Shown piece after piece: positions 1-12,570 of a DNA stretch of 64,000 nucleotides. The stretch lies in contig OZ014414.1 in NCBI GenBank assembly GCA_963965975.1, forward strand, positions 8,489,230 to 8,553,229, written 5' to 3'. Source of the DNA: Xestospongia bergquistia. Taxonomy: Eukaryota; Porifera; Demospongiae; Haplosclerida; Petrosiidae. The notes beneath the pieces were generated by a model, which was not told the origin of the DNA, searched no databases, and worked only from the letters and a program-made list of their open reading frames with translations. A program made the position numbers and the translations under genes. Position 1 is the first letter of the stretch, and the number at the start of each line of letters is the position of its first letter.

Positions 1-1822
1 AGATATATCATATAATAGACAGCTATTAAATAAACAGTGATTATTGACTACATGGACAAATACCTTCTCTTTGTTGGACAACAGATGATATTTGTAAAGT
101 CATCTTTTTACTGATGGTTTGTCGTAGTTCAAGTTGACTTCTTAACTCCTTTGTATTCTCTTCTACAGTAGGTCTAACCTCCTATATATCAATAAACAAC
201 ACATGTAGTAACTGTTGTCTAATGATACTCATCTCTTACCTTGTCTCTTTGATGTTTATCATAAATGATGTCATAGCCTATTGTTAGCTTGAGCAATCTC
301 ATCTCCTTCAATAAGTCAAGATTTTCATTTGCTGTCACTAATAGAATATCCATCATATGGTGTGGAGCATAGCAGGTAACAATGATAGAGTTGCCTTCAT
401 TAATAGCTTGAACTTGGACGTTACTCACTAAATCTTCAAAAGCTTTTGATAGCAAGTCTCTAATATCGTTAAGAGTGTGCTCATCTGTCTTCCACTCCAA
501 AACAAACTCAATAGTCTCACAGGTAAGGTGATGAGATGACAAGATTCTCTTGAAGCTTTCTTTACAACATACACTAAGTTTAACTTTTTGGCAAAATGTA
601 TCAACTGCTGTCTTGAACTTTGTTATGTGTGGTTTAGCATCTGTGATGTTATATTGCTCAACAATAGCTTCTAAGCAACAGATATTAATAATTGAACATT
701 TGTCTTCAATAAGCTCCATTACATCATCAAATGATTCAGCTAATGATAATTGAGGTTTTAGTTCTCGGAAACATCTTCGAAGGTAGGTTTTGAGTTCATT
801 TAGCGAAGGAATACCAGCCTTAATTAGATGCGCAACAGCATGAATAAGATTACCAAATGTCACTCTCATCTGATCAAAATCATATTGATATGTGCGCTGA
901 AGAGTGACTTTACGAGGAAAGGTTTGATCTACAGATATAAAAAGTAATATGAATAATTATTGTTAAATTTATCAACAACACTTACGATATTCTTTGAGTA
1001 TATCATTAGCAACAGGTACTGTTTGTTCAGATTTCAATAAGATGCTAGTAAGTACCCTTAGTTTGCTCGGTTCCTCAGACATTGTAGCATGTATTGCTTT
1101 CAATGGACCATCTCCTAGTACATTTCCCAATCTATTGAGTTCATCTAATGTCTCCTTAGAGATCACTCTCTCTGTATATAACATCTGAACAATCTCCATA
1201 GGAAGTGCAAGTGGTGAGATCTTATCAGAGTGTTTCTGTAACATTTGACAAGCTAGAGTGGATAAAAGTAAAATTAAATAATAAATATTAATATTATATA
1301 AGTACTATTAACATTAATTTATACCTGTATTTAAATCAAGTTTTTCATGTTTTTGTTCTAATTCCTCTTTCTTATCATCTTGTTTTCTCTTTCTTGAACT
1401 TGGTATGTCAATGCCCTCTATTAATTATATATTTATATTTTATTAGATCTAATGAACACAACGTTCTAATTACCTCTAGTTAAGTGTTCATGTATTTCAG
1501 TAGCTTTCTTTATATTATTAACAATAGGAATCTTAATAGCATCAATCACTGTTTCCCAGGTAACAAGATGTGACTCAGTAGTAGTTAACCAGCTCTTAAT
1601 GACTTGATCAAGTTTGTAAGTATTGCTCTTCTCACATTCTTTTAAACCATTTAAAACACTTTGAGGAACATCAAGTGACGCACCAATCTCATACCACTTG
1701 TCATTAATATCAGCTAATAAATTGAGTAGTTCATATTTAGTAGGAGAAATACCTGAAAAATAGATAAATTAAATAATAACAAAGAATTCTATCAAGTCTT
1801 GTATCTCACGTAATTGTGCCAT
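1..1822 (-). pseudogene. Gene A: Death/CARD-like/coiled-coil gene, 5' part, with premature stop, cut by left edge
   Basis: Five exons are visible: 1474-1822, 1325-1417, 986-1252, 240-928 and 64-181. Boundaries and phases match genes B and C. The product would start with a Death-like domain (exon 1), a basic linker (exon 2), a CARD-like helical domain (exon 3), the unassigned middle domain (exon 4) and the first coiled-coil exon. The remaining coiled-coil and LRR exons lie beyond position 1. Exon 1 carries an in-frame TAA about 17 codons after the ATG, where B and C read through. No plausible intron removes it, and the rest of exon 1 is open. Exons 2-5 are intact and well conserved, so decay is recent, or an alternative start or allele is used. 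Function is inferred as in gene C: a cytosolic adaptor or receptor-like protein. Confidence 0.6.
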
Positions 1823-2000
1823 AGCGAGTTAGAGGTCACTAGTCTAGATAGGGTGTGGTTGCACATTCCATGAATATTGTATAGTGTGTGTATTTCATAA
1901 CAAGCTTTATTTCCCCTAATTAGCTCTCAGCCTGCCTTCCCAGCTATCTGTCATCTGTTTACAGTACATCTATTGGTCTCTGATCGATAACAGTCATGAT

Positions 2001-2030
2001 ACTCACCTTCTTGATAGAGTTAGTTCAGTC
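2001..2030 (-). other. Putative 5' noncoding exon end of gene A (conserved splice donor)
   Basis: On the minus strand the donor GTGAGTATCAT (GTGAGT at 2001-2006) lies about 180 bp upstream of the gene A start codon. The same donor and flanking bases recur at the same relative place before genes B and C. This suggests a shared 5'-UTR exon spliced to just before the ATG. Inferred from conservation only. Confidence 0.4.
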
Positions 2031-2404
2031 ATTTGATTATACTTTATAAGTGATGTAACAATTGACATTGGACTATTGACTATAGCTTTTATACTTTAGC
2101 TTACACCTAATCAAGTGAATAGGCTCAAACTAGATTGTGTCCATTAAGAAGTATGTAACTCATGATAAAGAGAGTGCTAATTTTATAGTAGAGTTAATAC
2201 AGAGCATGTGATCCCTGTACAGTGAGCAGAGGCCATGTCATCATGTTTTAATAATTATGATAATAAACAGTGCACTTTTGTTCTTTATATGTCAGTATAG
2301 TCCTTTAAAAATAATGTTAATAATCTTTTTTCAATAAATTTTTGTTTATAGATAAACCAGTGAGTATATTTTCATAATATTAGCTACATGGGTCATTATT
2401 TAAA

Positions 2405-2689
2405 GCATTTCAAAGTGAAAAAGAGAAAAGGAAGCAATCAAAATCAATTTCTGTCAGTCTTAATTCTTCCAGTCATCAAACACAAATAACTGATTTTAAT
2501 GCTGACAATAAAAGTGAACAATACTACAGAGGTCAACCTCAACAGAACATGATAACTAGTGCTATTCTAGATATCATTGTGGAAGATGTTATTCCAACTC
2601 GCATAGTAGAAAAGCCTGGGTTTTATATAATATCATATGTAGTCTTGTATATGGTCATCATATACAATACTACATATACTATTATATAA
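2405..2689 (+). pseudogene. hAT/ZBED-type transposase fragment, copy 1
   Basis: An open stretch of 94 codons reads like the segment between the BED zinc finger and the catalytic core of hAT transposases. A charged stretch is followed by SSSHQTQITDF, then ITSAILDIIVEDVIPTRIVE and KPGF. This resembles the 'aI..MI..D..P..iVE..GF' region of that superfamily. Similarity stops after KPGF and the frame runs into TAA. There is no zinc finger and no catalytic DDE region nearby, so it is a short relic. A near-identical relic sits at 15004-15282 in duplicate copy 2. Confidence 0.6.
2636..2676. repeat. Imperfect palindrome at the end of the hAT relic
   Basis: Arms TATGTAGTCTTGTATATG and CATATACAATACTACATA form an 18-bp stem with one mismatch. 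The same hairpin lies at about 15228-15268 in the duplicate. It could be a terminal structure of the inserted element or an independent MITE-like insertion. Confidence 0.5.
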
Positions 2690-2851
2690 AACAATGGTTA
2701 TTAAGCTTCAAAATGTCATATACAATAGACTTATATAAATGGAATAGGACAGTTATTTTTTTAAGTAGGTTCATATTAACTTCATAAATATTCACATTAA
2801 CAGTTCCAATCTCCACAACTAATGTTATAACCACACCCACATGGTCTATAC

Positions 2852-2890
2852 CTTGACTTTGTTGCACAATAGATGACATTTGCAAACCTT
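2852..2890 (-). pseudogene. Relic of a coiled-coil exon 5 from the Death/LRR family
   Basis: Read on the minus strand this is nearly the same as the end of exon 5 in genes A-C (residues LQMSSIVQQSQ before a GT donor). It stands alone with no neighbouring exons. It lies in the 2786-3290 segment that is missing from duplicate copy 2, so it marks a fourth, decayed family member or a failed tandem copy. Confidence 0.5.
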
Positions 2891-3489
2891 TGTACTTAGT
2901 CTAGCTAATAAGAGAGCGGAGACATAATAATTAATGTCTTCAATTATTTCAACTTACATCACATAATATTTCACCTCTACATCCAGTGATCTCATGTCCA
3001 TTATACTGTATACAGTTTAGTTCCTCTCTTATTATCAATAAAGTATCCAATCCTTTCTATAGTGATAACTACATTATTAATATATCAATGTAGTGTATAG
3101 GACTAATAGAGTTGTCTATTAATATCATCTCACCATTTACTATGTGAGTGAGCAAACGTCTCTACTTCAGAAATATGTATTGTTGGACTTGAACAGTTGA
3201 CAATTTTCATTATTCAACTGAACTGATCTCATTATTATAGTTAAATTGTAGTCTTCAATATCTTCTATATAATATAAGACAGACCATGTTGACTTCTTTA
3301 GTTTATTAGAAAAGTGCGACGTTAGAGAAGTAAGTGTCAAGCAAAACTGCTCTATTTTTATTGTTCTACTAGTTTTGTTAGAGAAATAAATTGTTAATAA
3401 AAGAAGAGAAAAAAAGTGAAGAGTAATTTAAAGAGAAAATAAAAGTGAGCGAGAAGACAAATTAAGAATAAACAACAAACTACTTACTA

Positions 3490-6400
3490 TTACCAGAACA
3501 CAACTCTGTCTTTAATAACTTGATAACTGTCTAACTTCTTACAATACTCTTCATGTTGTCTTGATAAGTATAGTTTCTTTATTGTAGTATTTTTATTAAG
3601 TGATGTACATATTGTCTTGATATCATCATTGTTCAGTTCAGTATTGTTGAGATATAGTGTTGTCAATGATGTAGTTGTTTGTATTAGATCTGCTATTGTA
3701 CTGGTACTAACTGAAGTGATCTGATGATTACCTCCGATGTCCAACTCAGTCAATGTTTGGTTTTTAGTAAGTCCTTCACAGATATATCGGACTCCATTAT
3801 CAGTGATGTTACAGTTGTAGAGTTCTAGTTCTTTTAAAGTTGTATTACTTGATAACATAGTAGATAAGTGAGTCATATCTTCATCTGTGATATCAGTAAC
3901 ATTATACAACAATAACTGTTCAAGTGTTTTATTATTAAAGAGACTATCACTGACTTGTTTGATACCACCAGTAAGTGAAGAGGACGACAGCCGTAGTCTC
4001 TTTATTGTTTTATTAGTTTTTAGTATCTCTAATAATATCGATACACACTTACTGTCCAATGAAGTGTCCACTATATAAAGTCTCCACACTGTACACTTAT
4101 TAAGATTGTTTATAATAACTGCAGTACTTTCAGGAGATGATGAGTAGAGTTCAATACTCCATTCTTTTCCTGTTTGTTGTTCTTTTATTAATTTACTTAT
4201 AACATCTTCACTTTGTAATACACTTGGACTAGTGAGACTAACACTATTGTCACCATCTCTCCACTGAACTCTTCCAGTGTCTCCTGTTATAAAACAGAGT
4301 TAGTATATAGTATAGTACACACATAGTAATATATACTATAACACACTACAATACAGACAACAAACTGAAAAAGAAAGGAAGCCATTGTTTACTGAATATA
4401 GTTACTATGGCAACGAGGTAATAGGAGGCGGGGCTTATTATCTTGTCAGTGGAATTTACTGAGATACTTCTTAAATTACTACCTTTACTCTTAGTTGGTT
4501 TTAAGGTCTAGCTACAGTAAGTCATGTTGTCTAGCACACATGTACTTTTCTTGCTAATAGTAAGTGAAATGTGTCAAGTTCATTTGATAATAGTTGTCAA
4601 TAGGTAAAGAATAGAGACTGAAATGAACAGTCTGAGTTGTCTTGTCTTGTGTGGTCCAATGTTACTGTAACATCAGGTGACACAAGACTACAATGTCTTT
4701 ATAATATGTATTGTAAATATTATTACATTCTATTTCATTGAGTTCAGAATTGAGTTGATATGTTTTGTTACATGAGGAAATTATGTATCTCTCTACCTAC
4801 TAATGTTGTACATAGGAATGGTCTAAATGTTTGGTGGGTGTGGTTAAGTACAGTAACTATATTGAGCAGTACATGTTAATAGATATAAACAAAAGTAGAA
4901 GGAATTACAAATAAAATGAGTTATCAATTGATTTGACTCTTTCCTTGATATATTAAATTTGGTTTGGTAGTCCATACTATTATAGTACACTTGTCTCTTT
5001 CACTAGTCTATTGAGCTGACAAACCACATTGTTTTTATAGTGGGCGTGGCTGAAAACTGCTTTGATCTAAAAAAGTGCAGGATCTACAAACAAGCATCAT
5101 TAGATGTTTCATTCTGAAATATTGACTTCTTTGTCCTTTCTTGTTTGATTGTGTTACAATAATCCTTCATTTAGTCATCTTGAACTAAACAAGTCTACAT
5201 TTTGTTAAACTAGCTGTCATACTTGCACCATGTCTAAATTATGTTGCTATGGTAACTATTCATACTGGACACCTTAGTCTCATCCCCAGACTACCAAGTA
5301 AAAAGGTAGTCTGTTACATTTGCTTCAAATTCTTGTTCCTAGTGTCATTAGTGTGACATGTTAACTCCATCCAATCATATAATTAATGGTCACATGACAA
5401 GTAGCTGATAGTCACATTACATATGGAGTTTGTGATAAAAGAAATCAGTAGATATCTTTAAGAAATACACAAACAGTTTGTTATATTAGTCATTCTTGAG
5501 AGGTATCATATTAAAGTAATGATGTGTTTTTCCACAAGATCATATGATCACTGATGTCACACTGATAATACTAGGACTAACAATTTGAATCAAACACATC
5601 ATGTACTACTTATTTATAATCCTCAAAATCAAAGTATTCAAAAATGTTTAGATCTATTATATTCAAAACTATTGTAGTTATCTGAAAGGACAATGTGTTT
5701 GAGGATCTGAGAAGGAACTATACCATATAACCAATATGAATAAAACTTGACAAACAGTTTCAGATTTTGCTAAAATTTTATCATCAAAATAGTCTCAATG
5801 TAAATAGTGAAATAGTCACCACAATGTATCATTAAGGAAGGCTACATCTCTCTTATACACATACAATGTGCATGGTTCTATCATAACTAGGTTATAATGA
5901 TATCATTATTACTTATGTCAACTATAGGTGGAGTCAACTAAGACACAGTCAGTGTATTAATATTTGTCATTAACAATATATGTAGTAGTTATATTATATT
6001 ATTACCTGTAGTTTTATATGTGGACTGTTCTTGACTGGATTTTGTTTGTGTTTCCTCAACTCCTTGATCAGTTACTGTTTACGAACCTTTGATATGAATG
6101 CTAGATCTAGTAACAATGTCATATAATGAGAAGTCACTAATACCAACTACCTTTTAAGCTCTGCATTAATGCTTCAAACTGTTTGTTTCTCTCTCTTAAT
6201 CGTAATGTCAATGAAGTTATCACTTCCTGTAGTGTCTCCAACTCTTTTTGTCTCTCTGTAGACACTGACAGTAACTCTTCCTTAATAACTAAATAATTAT
6301 TAATTATAATTATGTATTGATAAATCAGTAACACAGACTATGTTAATGATAGCTATTGTATTAATAATACCTTCCTTCCATTTCAAGTGTGATGTCAAAT

Positions 6401-8276
6401 CTTTGATTGTTTTTTCTTTCATTTCTTTTCTTTCTACACAGAAACATTGAATTTTAAATCAGATATATCATATAATAGACAGCTATTAAATAAACAGTGA
6501 TTATTGACTACATGGACAAATACCTTCACTTTGTTGGACAATAGATGATATTTGTAAAGTCATCTTTTTACTGATGGTTTGTCGTAGTTCAAGTTGACTT
6601 CTTAACTCCTTTGTCTTCTCTTCTACAATAGTTCTAACCTCCTATATATCAATAAACAACACATGTAGTAACTGTTGTCTAATACTATTCATCTCCTACC
6701 TTGTCTCTTTGATGTTTATCATAAATGATGTCATAGCCTATTGTTAACTTGATCACACCCAACTGCTTCAACAAATCAAGATTTTCTTTTGCTGTCATCA
6801 ACAAAAGGTCAGTTAGACTTTGTGGAGCATAGCAGGTAACAACGATGGAGTTGCCTTCATTTACTGCTTTAACTTTTACTGACTTTGCCATACCTTTGAA
6901 CGCTTTTGACAGCAATTCTCTATTGTCAGTAAGCGAATATTTGTTAGCCTCCCACTCAAGAACAAACACAGTACTTTCACAGGTAAGTAGATAAGAAGAT
7001 GAAGAGTTTGTAAAGCTTTGGTTAAAACATACATCAGCTTTGATCTTCTCACAAAATTCATCAACTGATGTGTTGTAGTTTGTAATATGTACTTTAGCTT
7101 CTGTAATGTCATATTGATCAACAATACCCTCCAAACAGCAAATGTTAATAATGGTACATTTGTCTTGTACAATCTCCATGACATCATTAAAAGACTCAGC
7201 TATTGTTAACAGAGGTCTTAGCTCTCTGAAACACATCCGAAGATATGTTTTAAGTTCTTCCAATGAAGGGATTCCCTTAGCAATAAGAGGAGCAACAGTA
7301 TAAAAAAGTTTACCAAATTTCATTCTCATTTGATCAAAATCATATTGAAAAGTAGGTTGGAGATTGATTTGGGAGGGTAAAGTTTGATCTATAAATAAAA
7401 CATTATAACTTGTAGATATATATATAGTGGTACTTACCATACTCTTTGAGTATATCTTTAGCAACAGATACTGCTTGTTCAGATTTTAATAAGACACTTG
7501 TAAAAACTTTAAATTTGCTAGGATCTCCAGACACTGTTGTACACAGTGCTCTCAATGGACCATCTCCTAGTACACCTCCCAATCTATTGACTTCATCTAA
7601 TGTCTCCTTAGAGATCACTCTCTCTGTATATAACATCTGAACAATCTCCATAGGAAGTGCAAGAGAAGAGATTCTATCAGAGTGTTTCTGTAACATTTGA
7701 GAAGCTGGAGTGGATAAAAGTTCAAAATAAATAATAAATATTAATATGATATGTGTACTATTAATTAACATTAATTTATACCTGTATCCAAATCAAGTTT
7801 TTCATGTTTTTGTTCTAATTCCTCTTTCTTATCATCTTGTTTTCTCTTTCTTAAACTTGGTATGTCAATGTCATCTATTAATTATATATTTATATTTTAT
7901 TAGATCTAATGAACACAATGTTCTATTTACCTCTAGTTAAGTGTTCATGTATTTCAGTAGCTTTCTTGATATTATTAACAATAGAACTCTTAATAGCATC
8001 AATCACTGTTTCCCAGGTAATAAGATGTGACTCAGTAGTAGTTAACCAGCTCTCAATGACTTGATCAAGTTTGTAAGTATTACTTAACTGACTACTTGTT
8101 AAACTATTTAAAACATTCTGAGAAACCTTTAATGATACACCAATCTCATACCACTTGTCATTAATATCAGCTAATAAATTGAGCAGTTCATATTTACTGG
8201 GAGAAATACCTGAGAAATCTAGAGATTCAAAAATAAACAATTCTATCAAGTATTGTATCTCACTTTGTTGTGCCAT
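3490..8276 (-). CDS. Gene B: Death-like / CARD-like / coiled-coil / LRR protein
   Basis: Nine exons: 7931-8276, 7782-7874, 7438-7704, 6700-7388, 6524-6641, 6371-6433, 6151-6288, 6006-6074, 3490-4283. They sum to 2577 nt (858 aa) in one frame. Layout: residues 1-115 Death-like (LLADINDKWYEIG core); 116-146 basic, lysine-rich linker; 147-235 CARD-like helical domain (begins near MLQKHSDRISSLALP); 235-465 an all-metazoan-unfamiliar middle domain ending in LTIGYDIIYDKHQRDK; 466-571 coiled coil; 572-594 Ser/Thr-rich spacer; 595-858 leucine-rich repeats of NLR/ribonuclease-inhibitor type with L..NCNITDNGVRYICEGL-like units. No NACHT P-loop is seen. The family resembles intracellular immune receptors or adaptors; function is inferred. 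The stop TAA is followed by a consensus donor GTAAGTA. Intron 8 is 1.7 kb, the others are short. Confidence 0.85.
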
Positions 8277-9348
8277 AGCTTCGTTGCTAGTTTTAGGGTG
8301 GAGCTGGTACGCGCAGAGGTTGCTAGTCTAGATAGGGTGTGGTCACATTCCATCAACATATGAATATTGTAATATGGTGTATATGAATATTATTAACAAC
8401 TTGTGATCATACAATATATATAGTAGACATCTATGGTTCCATAAAATCAGGTATTCCTGCTAATAACTATCTGTTGACCTACATATCTGTCTGGCATTCA
8501 TCCATTTGTCGCTGATCAATAAGATCCATGATACTCACCTCCTTAAAAGGTTATATTAGTTGAAGAACATTCAATATATACTATACATGTGTCTGGTTGT
8601 TTTATGGATAATGTATATACTATTCATACACATATAAGAGATGGCCAATATTAAATTTATATTCAACATATTACTTATAACTGATAAACACACACATATA
8701 TTATATCATTATTGTTATTCCAGGATTATATTTGTATCACAGCTTCTTTTAATTTATTTCCCATCATTACTAGAGCATTAAGTCCATTTTAACTTAGTCT
8801 AGTGAGCTAGTCCCTCCTTCTTTTTAACAACCCGATGGATGATTGTCTAAAATGAGGAGGGGCTAATACATTGTATATCTATCCTCTAACACATGAAGTG
8901 ATAATTGTGCCAAAAGAAAAGCCCTAGACAATAAACATTTATAGTCATGTGTGTTTAGGAGGTTAGGGTTTAAGGTGTAGGGTCTAGATAGAATAGGTCT
9001 ATATGTGCATTAATTGTTCACATTGGTACTATGTTCATTTTGTGTTGATACAACATCTAATATCTAACAGACATAGTTCAGTAGATTACCTTCTACTATT
9101 CTAATAAAATTCTAATAAAAAGTAGAATTTGTTTAGTTAACAAGTATGTAGTTAAAAATTCTGTGCTATTTATAGAACAGAAATAACTCACTAAATTATG
9201 ATGTAATGTTTAATTCATCAAAACATATTATATTAAAATATAATACTATTATTGCACTCAAAAGACACTATGATTAATATCCAAACAGTTAGTAAAATAA
9301 TTGATTAATAACGGTTATAATTAACCCTATTATCACTGGATTATCCTC
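8277..9348. other. Intergenic: gene B 5' flank and spacer to YARS fragment
   Basis: Holds the gene B upstream region with the conserved noncoding-exon donor (GTGAGT, minus strand, 8533-8538). A short hairpin-like stretch near 8795-8865 follows (GCTAGTCCCTCC ... GAGGAGGGGCTAA), and then AT-rich sequence shared with 20910-21796. No gene is seen. Confidence 0.5.
8533..8560 (-). other. Putative 5' noncoding exon end of gene B
   Basis: Minus-strand donor AGGAG|GTGAGTATCAT at 8533-8543, matching those at 2001 and 21104. It supports a spliced leader exon in the 5' UTR of this gene family. Confidence 0.4.
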
Positions 9349-9937
9349 TTATCTGATCTTAGCACCTGTTAGACTGGATACATGAACTTCTCCTTGAGCA
9401 GTTTGTAATGGAATATCTTTATAAGTAACTATACAGTTAGGAGATGTAGAGAGGTCAGGCTGGAGAGAGGGAGAGAGAGAGAGAGAGAAAGAGTCATCCT
9501 TTATCTGTCCTAATGTAGTCATACTCTAGTTACTATAGTTCTCTCAATACCTGTATAGTTTCAAATATCTTTTTCTTTGTGTTCAGTTGTTCATCAGGTT
9601 CTAGTTACAAGGAGAGGACAGAGACAATATCTCCACCCACTCATTTAATAGAAAAATCTCATACCTTCTTGGTCATATCCTTCAACAAACACACGTTCTC
9701 CAGGTACAGATTCTAGAGGAGGTTCCAATGTCTCTACCTTGTCATTGCTATAGAGGAAATCACATTATAACATCATAGTTAAGTGAAGTTTGAATATTAC
9801 ATTACCAAGAGGTTATAACAGGTTATGAAGGGTTAAAAATGTTATTGAGGTATGCTTAACAATATCATCATTACAACACAAAGTGACATTTTAACTAACC
9901 TATCAGCAGCTAAGAGCATTGCTTGTGACTCAATACC

Positions 9938-9976
<39 letters not shown>

Positions 9977-10870
9977 CACTCATTTTTATCATGATCATAA
10001 TTTATAAATAAATACATTGACTGTTATTTTGTCATTTTGCGCAGGATGAACTTGGTAACCATGGAAACTAATAATCACTGTATATCTCTTAACTTTATGA
10101 TTTTAGACAATCATAACAGACAATAGTAATTTTGTATTTTAACTTGTAGCAATAACAACTTTCACTTTCATTATAATAGACATAGACTATGTTATATCTA
10201 CAAGTACATGTACATGTGTCATAAACCACACCTCTCATCTTGACTGGCTTCAGATTATATAGAAAGAAAATGGACAGATGATTGAGATATGGACAGATGA
10301 CCGAGATATGGACAGATGGAATATATCAATCAAATGAATGGATCAATGGTATAAAACAAATGGACAGATTATTACTAATGGATACTAACCTTTCTCTCCC
10401 ACGTCAATCTTTTCAACATACAGACTATCAGCATCTGGATGCTAAATGAACAGACAAGTACATTATCATATACAAGTCATGTGACATACTTTTACCATCA
10501 GGATAGGCTAAATCTCTAAGTTCTGGAGATGAGTTAAATTTAACCCTTATTGGTTCTAAAGCAAAGCACATACATTATATATATGACATTATACAATATG
10601 TAAAGATTATTTAACTCTCTAGCTACAGCATTTTCAGGTCAGAGCTCTTGTCATAATCATCTTCAAGATCTTGATAGACAGTGTATTTAATAATGCCTCC
10701 ATGTTTCTCTTCATGTTCAATGATAAATTCTAATGGATGACCAGATTAATATGGAAGATAAATAGATATCAAAGAATGGACTACCTATTCCAGAAAGTAT
10801 AGGAAATATAACATGTTTGATAAATACCAGTACTCCATTCTCTGTAATATTACCTGGTTCACAGAAGGCT
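9349..10870 (-). pseudogene. YARS1 3'-half duplicate, decayed
   Basis: Corresponds exon by exon to the last third of YARS1 (21797-23605): the anticodon-binding helical part and the EMAP-II-like C-terminal domain. The entire catalytic half (exons 1-10) is absent. Further lesions are visible. The exon coding the linker and start of the EMAP-II domain is deleted. The exon 11 acceptor is altered and displaced by one base. A 9-bp in-frame deletion removes residues in the PELQKLRDL segment. The exon near 10620-10735 has lost part of its coding sequence. The terminal EMAP-II exons still look intact. It probably arose with the 9-kb segmental duplication and is not a functional synthetase; whether it is transcribed cannot be told. 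Confidence 0.8.
9939..9974. repeat. (ATA)n microsatellite
   Basis: About 11 ATA units inside a YARS-fragment intron. The homologous tract in copy 2 (22386-22437) is longer, about 17 units. Confidence 0.9.
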
Positions 10871-10970
10871 TGAGAGAGAGAGGGGGAGGGAGAAAGAGAG
10901 ATGGGAGAGAGAGGGGGGAGAGAGGGAGAGAGAGAGAGAAGGGAGAGAGAGAGGGAGGGAAGAGGGGGAA
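10871..10970. repeat. GA/CT-rich microsatellite
   Basis: Purine-rich GAGAGG tract directly upstream (minus-strand sense) of the degenerate exon 11 of the YARS fragment. It is the counterpart of 23607-23712 in the intact gene. Confidence 0.85.
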
Positions 10971-10995
10971 TAGAAGATGAAACTAAAACAGTTTA

Positions 10996-12570
10996 AACAA
11001 AACAAACAAAAACAGTTTAGAGTGTGGTAGTCTGGGGACAAGACTATTAGGTCATAGCCTCAGACAGAGTCTAATTGTATCAGACTCTTTCCCTTGGGTG
11101 TGTAAATATCTGTCTGGTCAGTTTAACTGTAGATGGTCCTTTACTTACATGTCTACATGTGTGTATTAGATTATATCACATATAGTTATAGCTAGTTTTA
11201 GAAATAGAGTAATTAATAAAATTATATAGTATATAAGTGTAAAGTGTGTTTAGTGTGTGGAATACTGAAAGAATGTGCACTCAATATTACATTATAGGTA
11301 AATTATTAGAAAAATCTATATTAAATGAAGTTACTACTAATATAGTACTAAAGGCTCTTCAGACTATTGATGTGACAAAACATGCCAACCTTTATGTATT
11401 CACATAACAAAGACTTCAACATCATTAGTCAAACATATTGTAACAAATAACATTTATGACATCAATTGTTATGTTTAATAGAACTAAGTGTCCAGTTGTT
11501 CAAGTATAGGTATAAAACATTAGATAAGATGTATGTAGCTAAATCTGTATATTAACAATGTATGTATGAAAACTACATTAAAAGTAGGCAGTGCCATTTA
11601 TAAACTTGTAGGGATAGTGAAATATCAGAATAGACACAATTCTTCATTCACAGAAAACAATACTTAATAGTTCTATATCAGTAACAGTAATGTATGTTCA
11701 AAATTGTGTTTTGTACAATCAATCACTAGTAACATAGGTTACTACTGTTAATGCAGCAAAATCATTCAACAAGATCCATTCGTGCTTTTCTATCAATCAG
11801 AAGAAGATTCAAATATACATGCACTTTTCATATAGAAAATGTAAACTGCAGGCAATAGGAACATCCACTGTCTATGTCATCTATTATATGTCTCACTACA
11901 ATGGACTACCTAACAGATGAGGTGAATACTATCTGTATACTAATATGGTCAGTCTGAAGAAAATGATTTCAGGTCATTCAAGTGTATATGGACATCATAA
12001 TGACAAAGGGATTAACAAACTACCAAAGATCAAGACATTGTCCCTTCACAAGATCAGTGTACAATTGAGAAGTTAATATCAGAAGTACCTGAAGGACTTA
12101 CACCTACTAAAGAGAGATAAAATGGAGCCTCACCTCTTTCCTTTATATCTCCACTTCCAGAAGGGAGTTGACCCCTGTCCCTTGTTGCTACTGATAATAT
12201 AGATTTATTATATCCCAAACCTGTTTAACTGGTATTTTTAACTTTGTCCTTATAACTTATTATTTATCTGACTTCTCTTGATGTACCATTGCACTTTTTA
12301 AAAGCTTAAAAGTTATGTCACCACTTCTTATAAAATTGAGACATAAAATTATGAATGTCCATTTCTGTATTAACTGTTGTTATATAAACAGTCTTAGGTT
12401 GACCCTATATAATTAGCTAATTATAGCTACGACAAGGTAAGTCAATAGCCATTAACTGAAGAAAGTTATTCAAAGCTGGAGGACTTGAAGAACTAAAGGA
12501 GCTGTTATAAATTTAGATAATGAAGAGTGTTTAGGTAATGATTTTTATTTTTTTTAAGCCCTATAAAATT
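10996..12570. other. Intergenic spacer between duplicates, left part
   Basis: Unique AT-rich sequence beginning just after the copy 1 breakpoint. No open frame with a recognisable product was found on either strand, and no RNA gene was recognised. Confidence 0.4.

Larger units (their letters stand above)
2032..10995. repeat. Segmental duplication, copy 1 (~9 kb)
   Basis: Aligns by eye, in the same order and orientation, with 14632-23750. It contains the hAT remnant, gene B with its 1.7-kb intron, the 5' flank of B, and a YARS1 3'-half fragment. Left junction: gene-A-type 5' flank stops near 2030 and duplicated sequence begins (TTTGATTATACTTTATAAG). Right junction: homology ends in an AAACTAA-ACAGTT stretch near 10990. 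A segment at 2786-3290 is present only in this copy. Confidence 0.85.

Noticed and set aside
6137..6334. 65-codon frame as a separate small gene
   Set aside because: It is exon 7 (coiled coil) of gene B plus intron sequence; phases join exons 6 and 8.
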